From JAGNRR01 sp964612525 (lineage in GTDB: Bacteria; Bacteroidota; Bacteroidia; Chitinophagales; Chitinophagaceae), in NCBI GenBank assembly GCA_964612525.1, contig CAZTCQ010000119.1, positions 1-5,748 of the forward strand: a stretch of 5,748 bases of DNA, read 5' to 3'. A model generated the notes under the pieces. The model saw nothing but the letters and a program-made list of their open reading frames with translations. It was not told the origin of the DNA and ran no database searches. A program made the translations under genes and the position numbers. Of this stretch, positions 1 through 4,692 are shown one piece after another. Within the stretch, counting starts at the first letter, position 1, and each line of letters opens with the position of its first letter.

Positions 1-72
1 GCAAAGGGTAGTTATTTTGTAAAGGTGATTTCAAATGGACAATTGTATGTAGAGAAGATTATTCTTGAATAA
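1..72 (+). CDS. 3' end of a T9SS-secreted protein (sorting-domain tail only)
   Basis: Frame 1 is open from the window edge to a TAA at 70-72 and gives 23 residues starting AKGSYFVKV and ending EKIILE. This pattern, a glycine-aromatic-hydrophobic strand (GSYFVKV), a short turn with a glycine (SNGQ) and a closing K-I-I strand at the very C-terminus, is the end of the T9SS type A C-terminal sorting domain, which directs proteins through the Bacteroidota type IX secretion system and is cut off at the surface. The next gene ends the same way (SGIYFMSL and YRKIVKQ), which supports the call. The body of the protein lies outside the window, so its function cannot be told. The reading rests on a short tail, but the match to the family pattern and the position of the stop are good. 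Confidence 0.72.
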   Translation, partial: AKGSYFVKVISNGQLYVEKIILE

Positions 73-114
73 AACGAACTCTAAGATTAAATTGTTTTTT
101 TTCTAAATTAATTG

Positions 115-148
115 TTTGGAGTACTCATAAAATTATGACACTCCCAAA
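115..148. repeat. Imperfect inverted repeat between two T9SS-substrate genes
   Basis: The outer arms TTTGGAGT (115-122) and ACTCC-C-AAA (140-148, one bulged C at 145) are complementary. After an internal loop, CATAA (126-130) and TTATG (133-137) are complementary around two A's. It lies 43 bases after the upstream stop and 38 before the next ATG. No T-run follows on either strand, so it is a poor intrinsic terminator. It sits just upstream of the candidate promoter box at 172-179, which would suit an operator, but this is inference. The T-run at 95-102 precedes it and is not part of it. Confidence 0.35.
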
Positions 149-171
149 TCTAATTAACGCCGTAGTCAATT

Positions 172-179
172 TACATTTA
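172..179 (+). promoter_or_regulatory. Candidate Bacteroidota -7 box upstream of the Asp-box gene
   Basis: TACATTTA matches 7 of 8 positions of the Bacteroidota -7 consensus TAnnTTTG. It ends 7 bases before the ATG at 187, so a transcript starting a few bases downstream would have almost no leader. No clear TTG-type -33 element is seen at the expected distance. In AT-rich DNA such a match can arise by chance. Confidence 0.3.
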
Positions 180-186
180 CAGTATT

Positions 187-2769
187 ATGAAATTACTCCC
201 CTCTCAAAAAAGTATTCTCTTATTATCGGTTTCTTTTGTTTTATTGACAGGATTTTTAGTTTTCTCCAATACCAAAATAGATACTGACCGAAATGCTTTC
301 GGTATTGAAAAAGAGTATTACAATTCTTTAAAACCAAATCAACAATATGAACTAAGTAAAAACTATGGCTCTAGTGATAATGCTAGCGATTTGTTTCAAC
401 TAGTTGCCAATCGAGTGACCCGTGACTTACGCAAGAAAACAAGAAATGCAAATACGCCTTGGGAGTCTGAAGGTCCATACAATGTAGGTGGGCGTATCAA
501 TGACATTGAGATTGACCCAAACAATACCAATATCCTTTACTTAGCCACACCCGCGGCTGGAATTTTTAAGTCGACCGACGGAGGTATTAGCTGGACTCAA
601 CAATTTGATAAAGAAAGCAATATTAACCTGAGTTGTGTGGTTGTAGATCCAAACAACTCGAGTACAGTATACGTGGGGACCGGAGACCAAGCATTTGCTA
701 CAGGATCCAAAGTAGGAAATGGTATTTACAAAAGCACTGATGGAGGCAATACTTGGAGCAATATAGGATTACCAAATTCTGGCTGTATTTCTCGCATCGT
801 AATCAACCCGACAAATTCCAATGAGATTTATGCGGCAGCTATGGGAAGTAACCTCGTGGCAAACACATCAAGAGGATTGTATAAATCAACAGATGGTGGT
901 GTAACCTGGGCCAAGGTTCTCAATATTAGTCCCATCGCAGGGGTACACGATGTTATAATGGACAAAGACAATTCGAACACTATTTTTGCAACCGCCATGG
1001 CGGCCAACCATGCTCCTAATTCCCAAACTGGAATTTATAAATCAACTGATGCTGGTGCCAATTGGTCAAAACTAACGAATGGTTTACCGACTGGAGCAAT
1101 TGTGAAAATGACACTAGCGCAGGCCCACAATAATGGTCAAATTTTATATGCCGCTTCTTGTGATGCTACTAATTCTTTTGGCGGACTATTTAAATCTACA
1201 GATGGAGGTGCTTCTTGGACCACTCAATATTCGGGCTCTGTTATTGATTACCGAGGGTTTGGTTGGTATTTCGGAGAGCTGCGTGTGAACCCAACAAATG
1301 ACAACCTAGTTTACAATATGAATGTAAATTTAAACTCCTCAAGCAATGGTGGACAAAACTGGGGATTTGCCGCGCCTGATGTTATTTCCTCAGGTCCTAC
1401 ACCGGGCGATGTGCATGCAGATATGCACGATTTAGTTTTTATCGGTAATAGCGGAACCACAGCTTTGCTAGCAACCGATGGAGGAATTTATAAAACAACC
1501 GTCGGTGGCTCTAGTTCAAATGGAGCTTGGACCAACTTGACTAATATGCCGATTACACAATATTATGAAACAAACTATAACCCAAACGACATTGGTATTT
1601 ATTATGCCGGAGCTCAGGATAATGGTACCTCTCTGGGGTCAAAAGCCAATGGGTTGACAAATTGGGGTTTAATCCCTTTGGGCGATGGATTTAGACCAGA
1701 CTTTGACCCATCAAATCCGAATGCGATCTATGTCGAATCTCAGTTTGGAAACATTGTTTATATTGATTTTAATAATCAGTCAAATACTCAGTTCCTTACT
1801 CAATACATGCAATATCGAAGAAATTGGAACACTCCCTATATTACCTCTAAGGCCAATGCGAATACAATGTTTTTAGGCGCCGATCGAATGGTTGAAAATA
1901 ATGCCGTCCCTTATAGTACTTTTTGGACGGACATTAGTCCAGTACTAACAGCAAGTCCATTTACGATCAGTACGATCAATCAGTCATCTTTCAATACGGA
2001 AGTACTTTATGCCGGCACAAACGATGCCAAACTATTTGTTAGAAAAACAAAAACTTCTCCTTGGACCTCAATCAATTCGGGCTTGCCCAACTTCGCTGTA
2101 TCCAGTGTGATTGCCTCACCGAACAATGTTTCAAATGTATTTGTGAGTCATACGGGTTACACTAGCAATAACAAAAAAGGTCACATTCATTTCAGTACTG
2201 ACTATGGTACTACTTGGACCTCCCTTCATAATAATACCCTACCTGATTTCGCTATTAATGATGTTTGGGTTCGAGCCGATGGAACGGACAGCAGCATTGT
2301 AGTGGCTACCGAAGGCGGTGTGTATGCCACTCAAAATCGTGGCCAGTTTTGGAGCAGAGTCGGAAACAATATGCCCATCATTAACGTGACTGATTTAGAT
2401 TATAGCGTTGGTAACAACAAGCTAGTGGCAGCAACATTCAGCATGGGAATTTTTACTATTGATTTGGATTCTGTTTTCTCAAAAACAAATGTTGCCACCC
2501 ATCTTAAAAATAACATCAGTGAAAATCAAATAGCCGTCTATCCGAACCCCGTTACCAACAAGCTCAATTTAGATTTATCAAAATTAGAAAATAGAGACTT
2601 TTCGTTCATTATGTTTAATTCAAAAGGACAAATCGTTCTTTCCAATGAAATTTCTTCAAGTAAAAAATCCATTGATGTAAGCAAATTGGCTAGTGGTATA
2701 TATTTCATGAGTCTGACTGACCAGTCAAAACCTCAAAATAAAATTTACAGAAAAATAGTCAAACAGTAG
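187..2769 (+). CDS. Secreted Asp-box (BNR/sortilin-like) beta-propeller protein with T9SS type A sorting domain
   Basis: The product has 860 residues. A basic start and hydrophobic stretch (about 9-26) form a signal peptide for Sec export. Asp-boxes, S-x-D-x-G-x-x-W hairpins that mark propeller blades in sialidases, sortilins and GH74 enzymes, lie at 129-136, 183-190, 234-241, 286-293 and 337-344, with weaker copies at 385-392 (SSNGGQNW), 670-677 (STDYGTTW) and 715-722. The mature protein opens with GPYNVGGRINDIEIDPNN (97-114), typical of the VPS10/sortilin N-terminal-like family. GDVHADMHDLVF (407-418) followed by ATDGGIY (429-435) is another family hallmark. From about 777 a T9SS type A tail follows (YPNPVTNKLNLDL, 785-797; SGIYFMSL, 836-843; KIVKQ at the end). 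The protein should therefore be exported to the cell surface or medium. The number of blades suggests two propellers in tandem, as in GH74, but no catalytic residues or substrate can be assigned. The start is chosen because the signal peptide begins directly at this ATG; no Shine-Dalgarno is seen, as is usual in this phylum. Confidence 0.9.
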   Translation: MKLLPSQKSILLLSVSFVLLTGFLVFSNTKIDTDRNAFGIEKEYYNSLKPNQQYELSKNYGSSDNASDLFQLVANRVTRDLRKKTRNANTPWESEGPYNVGGRINDIEIDPNNTNILYLATPAAGIFKSTDGGISWTQQFDKESNINLSCVVVDPNNSSTVYVGTGDQAFATGSKVGNGIYKSTDGGNTWSNIGLPNSGCISRIVINPTNSNEIYAAAMGSNLVANTSRGLYKSTDGGVTWAKVLNISPIAGVHDVIMDKDNSNTIFATAMAANHAPNSQTGIYKSTDAGANWSKLTNGLPTGAIVKMTLAQAHNNGQILYAASCDATNSFGGLFKSTDGGASWTTQYSGSVIDYRGFGWYFGELRVNPTNDNLVYNMNVNLNSSSNGGQNWGFAAPDVISSGPTPGDVHADMHDLVFIGNSGTTALLATDGGIYKTTVGGSSSNGAWTNLTNMPITQYYETNYNPNDIGIYYAGAQDNGTSLGSKANGLTNWGLIPLGDGFRPDFDPSNPNAIYVESQFGNIVYIDFNNQSNTQFLTQYMQYRRNWNTPYITSKANANTMFLGADRMVENNAVPYSTFWTDISPVLTASPFTISTINQSSFNTEVLYAGTNDAKLFVRKTKTSPWTSINSGLPNFAVSSVIASPNNVSNVFVSHTGYTSNNKKGHIHFSTDYGTTWTSLHNNTLPDFAINDVWVRADGTDSSIVVATEGGVYATQNRGQFWSRVGNNMPIINVTDLDYSVGNNKLVAATFSMGIFTIDLDSVFSKTNVATHLKNNISENQIAVYPNPVTNKLNLDLSKLENRDFSFIMFNSKGQIVLSNEISSSKKSIDVSKLASGIYFMSLTDQSKPQNKIYRKIVKQ

Positions 2770-2777
2770 TTACACTG

Positions 2778-2790
2778 GTTACTGAGTAAC
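2778..2790. repeat. Short perfect hairpin after the Asp-box gene
   Basis: GTTAC-TGA-GTAAC is a perfect 5-base inverted repeat with a 3-base loop, 8 bases after the TAG at 2767-2769. No T-run follows directly (the nearest is at 2816-2820), so it is at best a weak terminator or an mRNA end-stabilising hairpin. A short palindrome like this can occur by chance. Confidence 0.2.
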
Positions 2791-2813
2791 GAGTACGATC
2801 TAAGAATTCTGTA

Positions 2814-2821
2814 TATTTTTG
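2814..2821 (+). promoter_or_regulatory. Candidate -7 box directly before the WG-repeat lipoprotein gene
   Basis: TATTTTTG matches the Bacteroidota -7 consensus TAnnTTTG at every fixed position and ends 4 bases before the ATG at 2826. Transcription would then begin at or next to the start codon, giving a leaderless message. No convincing TTG -33 element lies about 19 bases further up, which lowers confidence. If real, it separates this gene from the preceding Asp-box gene. Confidence 0.4.
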
Positions 2822-2825
2822 TGAC

Positions 2826-3938
2826 ATGAATAAACTCTATTTCTGCTTCTCTTTTCTTTTATTCCTAAACTCTTGTGCGGAGCAGAATAAAAAAACAGCT
2901 GGTAGTACTTCCGAATCAAAACCGCTTATTGCCATGGTGTTACACGATGATCAATATGGATTCATAAATACCCAAGGAGAATATGTCATCGAACCACAAT
3001 ACGCGCTAGCTCGAAGTTTTTCTGATGGCGTTGCTTGTGTCAATATTGGAGGCCAGCGAAACAATGGAATTATAAATGGAGTCTTGGGTGGAAAATACCA
3101 ATTTATCAATACAAAAAATGAAGTCCAGTTTGATGGTTTCACATCAGTCAGTCCTATGTCTTTTTTTAATAAAGTCGCTGTGATTACTAATGATGATATG
3201 ACAAAATCCTTATTAACTAGTCAAGGTAAAATAGTGGCCAAGGACTTCTCAGTCATAGATAATTGTAAAGAGGGCTTACTACCTGCCATGAATAAAAAAG
3301 AAAAAAAACTTGGGTATATAAATAAAAAAGGAGAATGGGCACTCGCGCTCCCTTACGAAAACTTTATTGGGCCGTTTAGTGAGGGACTCAGTGCATTTAC
3401 AGAATCAAAATCCAAGCTGAATGGTTATCTGAATAAAAAAGGATTAATGGCTATCCCGGCAAAATACAAATCAGCCGCTGATTTTTCTAATGGACTAGCA
3501 CGGGTAATAGAAAAAGAAAACTATTTTTTCATAGATAAAAAAGGAAAGCAAGCCTTCAAGCAAGAGTTTGAGAATGCAGGCGACTTTAAGAATGGATTAT
3601 GTCCTGTACAAAAAAAAGGACAATGGGGCTTTATTGATAAAACAGGTAAATTAGTTATCGACTACCAAGCTGTAAAGGGTGTAAGAGAATATAATGATGA
3701 CCGCATCGCCTTTAAAAATGACGAAGGCGTGGGTTATATGGACGGTACAGGTAAAGTAGTTATCAAGCCACAATTTGATAATGGACTTAGTTTTAAAAAT
3801 GGTTATGCCATCATTGAACAAAATGGCAAAATAGGGTTCATTGACCTGGACGGAAATATTATTATCAAACCTCAGTATACACGGGCAGGTAATTTTGTAG
3901 ACCCGAACAAATCCAATAAAATAATAAAAGTGAACTAA
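2826..3938 (+). CDS. WG-repeat-containing lipoprotein
   Basis: The product has 370 residues. It begins with a lipoprotein signal peptide: a hydrophobic stretch (about 4-14) and lipobox LNSC with the lipidated Cys at 17, followed by a polar linker. The rest is a chain of WG-type beta repeats of about 30 residues, each with a Y/W-G-F-I-D/N-K-x-G start, a hydrophobic strand, a P-Q-Y/F-like element and an F-x-x-G-L-A close. Copies are at about 44-72, 91-108 (short), 128-155 (degenerate), 162-191, 199-227, 232-261, 267-296, 302-330 and 336-358. Only one keeps the name-giving WG pair (QWGFID, 266-271); the others have YG, GY or FF. The first repeat is followed by a glycine/asparagine-rich insertion (about 74-90). 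Proteins of this family are common in Bacteroidota and Leptospira; their function is mostly unknown, and binding or scaffolding is usually proposed. The lipobox puts it in the envelope. It ends just before the hairpin shared with the atp genes. The start is supported by the signal peptide. Confidence 0.88.
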   Translation: MNKLYFCFSFLLFLNSCAEQNKKTAGSTSESKPLIAMVLHDDQYGFINTQGEYVIEPQYALARSFSDGVACVNIGGQRNNGIINGVLGGKYQFINTKNEVQFDGFTSVSPMSFFNKVAVITNDDMTKSLLTSQGKIVAKDFSVIDNCKEGLLPAMNKKEKKLGYINKKGEWALALPYENFIGPFSEGLSAFTESKSKLNGYLNKKGLMAIPAKYKSAADFSNGLARVIEKENYFFIDKKGKQAFKQEFENAGDFKNGLCPVQKKGQWGFIDKTGKLVIDYQAVKGVREYNDDRIAFKNDEGVGYMDGTGKVVIKPQFDNGLSFKNGYAIIEQNGKIGFIDLDGNIIIKPQYTRAGNFVDPNKSNKIIKVN

Positions 3939-3943
3939 AAAAG

Positions 3944-3969
3944 AAAGACTTCCCAAACGGAAGCCTTTT
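3944..3969. terminator. Bidirectional intrinsic terminator between convergent genes
   Basis: CTTCC (3949-3953) pairs with GGAAG (3959-3963) around the loop CAAAC. After one A-C mismatch the stem continues with AAAG (3944-3947) against CTTT (3965-3968). T's follow on the plus strand (3966-3969), and the A-rich stretch 3937-3946 reads as a T-run on the minus strand. The hairpin lies 5 bases after the WG-protein stop and 22 bases past the atpC stop, so it can end both transcripts. Confidence 0.78.
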
Positions 3970-3990
3970 AAATTTTATAAGAGTTGAGAA

Positions 3991-4242
3991 TTATTTTTTC
4001 TCCGCACCTTCAATAAGTACGACTGCTTTATTATTATTCATTTCTAGAAACCCTCCTTTTATTGAATAACTTTCACTTGAATTTTTATCAGTCAATATCT
4101 TCATTTCACCTTCTCCCAGAGCAGCTACCATTGGAGCATGTCTATCAAGAATTTCAAAGTAACCTGTTACGCCTGGAAGATAAATTCCATAAACGTCACC
4201 TTCGTAAATTTTCTTTTCAGGAGTTAATATATCTAGTTGCAT
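3991..4242 (-). CDS. atpC: F1F0 ATP synthase epsilon subunit (short form)
   Basis: The product has 83 residues and starts MQLDILTPEKKIYEGDV, the first strands of the epsilon N-terminal beta-sandwich. LPGVTGYFEILDRHAP (22-37) is the conserved signature, followed by LGEGEMKI (42-49), the turn GGFLEMNNN (63-71) and VVLIEGAE (74-81). In the enzyme, epsilon sits with gamma in the central stalk that links proton flow through F0 to ATP synthesis in F1. E. coli epsilon has about 139 residues; this one stops after the beta-sandwich and lacks the C-terminal helical hairpin that inhibits ATP hydrolysis. Such short forms are usual in Bacteroidota, so this is not a truncation by mutation. It is the last gene of the operon, before the hairpin at 3944-3969. 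Its upstream neighbour is normally atpD, but a four-helix-bundle gene lies between; the repeat arm of that insertion ends about 10 bases from the ATG, so the atpC translation start region is partly built of inserted DNA. No Shine-Dalgarno is seen. Confidence 0.95.
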   Translation of the reverse strand: MQLDILTPEKKIYEGDVYGIYLPGVTGYFEILDRHAPMVAALGEGEMKILTDKNSSESYSIKGGFLEMNNNKAVVLIEGAEKK

Positions 4243-4246
4243 ATTT

Positions 4247-4281
4247 TTTGACTTTAGATGTTAGACTTTAGATGTTAGACT
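4247..4281. repeat. Heptad array with core TTAGA (atpC-side arm)
   Basis: Four 7-base units start at 4253, 4260, 4267 and 4274, alternating TTTAGAT and GTTAGAC, so they also form two exact 14-base repeats. The stretch 4247-4253 (TTTGACT) is a one-mismatch relative of a shifted unit. Every unit carries TTAGA on the plus strand, hence TCTAA on the transcribed minus strand. The array points opposite to the one at 4644-4678 and overlaps the last codons of the four-helix-bundle gene. Confidence 0.88.
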
Positions 4282-4620
4282 TTTTTGAAAGCCTCTTATC
4301 ATCTTTTGTATTTCGTTTAAGTTAGTTTGTATTTCTTTTATATCACTGGCTAAATTAAGCCTTTTTGAGAGTAATAGTTGAGTTTCCAATTCAAATGCTG
4401 AACCGAGTGCAACAGAAAGAAAATATTTAAAAGAGTCATTGGTTCCTCTTCCACTTCCTTCTGCGATGTTTGAGGATATAGATACAGCACATTTTTGCAT
4501 TTGCACAATTAAACCATATTTTTCTGTATTCGGAAATTTAGACGTTAGTTTATAAATATGTTCCGTTAGGTCCATTGACTTTTGCCAAATTTTCAATTCT
4601 TTAAAGTTATGTACTGCCAT
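4261..4620 (-). CDS. Four-helix-bundle protein, S23 / 23S-rRNA-intervening-sequence (IVP) family
   Basis: The product has 119 residues, the usual length of the family. It matches the family pattern throughout: FKELKIWQKSMDLTEHIYKL (6-25, helix 1), FPNTEKYGL (29-37), the helix-2 core QMQKCAVSISSNIAEGSGRG (40-59), the third helix FKYFLSVALGSAFELETQLL (64-83) and a fourth helix about 92-114. SISSNIAEGSGR and ALGSAFELETQLLL are the diagnostic stretches. The family includes proteins encoded within 23S rRNA intervening sequences and is structurally related to the Avd accessory protein of diversity-generating retroelements; members form ring-shaped pentamers and are thought to bind nucleic acid, but a cellular role is not established. 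No reverse transcriptase or template repeat is seen here, so a retroelement role is unsupported. The gene lies 72 bases after atpD and 18 before atpC, in the same direction, so it is probably co-transcribed. The final residues SLTSKV and the stop are encoded by the heptad array. No Shine-Dalgarno precedes the ATG. Confidence 0.92.
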   Translation of the reverse strand: MAVHNFKELKIWQKSMDLTEHIYKLTSKFPNTEKYGLIVQMQKCAVSISSNIAEGSGRGTNDSFKYFLSVALGSAFELETQLLLSKRLNLASDIKEIQTNLNEIQKMIRGFQKSLTSKV

Positions 4621-4643
4621 ATCCGAAAATTTATTGAATCAGC

Positions 4644-4678
4644 CTAGCGTCTAAGGTCTAATATCTAATTTCTAAAAG
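4644..4678. repeat. Heptad array with core TCTAA (atpD-side arm)
   Basis: Units of 7 bases start at 4651 (GTCTAAG), 4658 (GTCTAAT), 4665 (ATCTAAT) and 4672 (TTCTAAA), with a decayed fifth copy at 4644 (GCCTAGC). On the minus-strand transcript each reads as a TTAGA unit. The array begins 14 bases after the atpD stop and ends 23 bases before the start of the four-helix-bundle gene. It is less regular than the arm at 4247-4281, which suggests separate drift. Confidence 0.85.
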
Positions 4679-4692
4679 CAAAAGCCAACAGC

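Larger units (their letters stand above)
4253..4678 (-). mobile_element. Candidate IVS-like cassette: four-helix-bundle gene with inverted heptad-repeat ends, inserted between atpD and atpC
   Basis: The 426-base segment is bounded by two heptad arrays in inverted orientation. Aligned as terminal inverted repeats, 4253-4280 and the complement of 4651-4678 agree at 22 of 28 positions, with the TTAGA core kept in all four units of both arms. Between them is one gene of the S23/IVS-protein family. The flanks are atpD and atpC, which normally adjoin; without the segment they would be 24 bases apart. No target-site duplication and no transposase are seen, so mobility is inferred from context only. 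An alternative is an old insertion now kept as a stable operon member. Known relatives are ORFs inside 23S rRNA intervening sequences, which are likewise closed by complementary ends. Confidence 0.5.

Noticed and set aside
1962..1979. Short direct repeat ACGATCAGT / ACGATCAAT
   Set aside because: It is a single imperfect 9-base repeat inside the Asp-box gene, encoding TIS-TIN; no sign of function beyond chance or slippage.
3651..3956. Minus-strand open frame of 101 codons
   Set aside because: It lies antisense to the end of the WG-repeat gene, runs into the terminator hairpin and has no recognisable protein pattern.
3991..4242. Truncation of atpC by the insertion
   Set aside because: The 83-residue length ends cleanly after the beta-sandwich domain, as usual for Bacteroidota epsilon subunits, and the insertion is on the 5' side, outside the coding region.
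4062..4271. Plus-strand open frame of 69 codons
   Set aside because: It is antisense to atpC, which has clear family signatures; its end falls in the heptad array by chance, since that array holds stops in all frames.
4261..4620. Diversity-generating retroelement accessory gene (Avd)
   Set aside because: The fold family is shared, but no reverse transcriptase, template repeat or variable repeat is seen in the window.
4628..4635. TAAATTTT on the minus strand, 7 bases before the four-helix-bundle ATG, as a -7 box of its own promoter
   Set aside because: It matches 7 of 8 positions of TAnnTTTG but lacks a -33 element, and such matches are frequent in AT-rich DNA. Possible, but too weak to list as a feature.
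4240..4692. Target-site duplication flanking the cassette
   Set aside because: The bases outside the two heptad arms (ending GAC on one side, starting AG on the other) show no matching direct repeat, so none is claimed.
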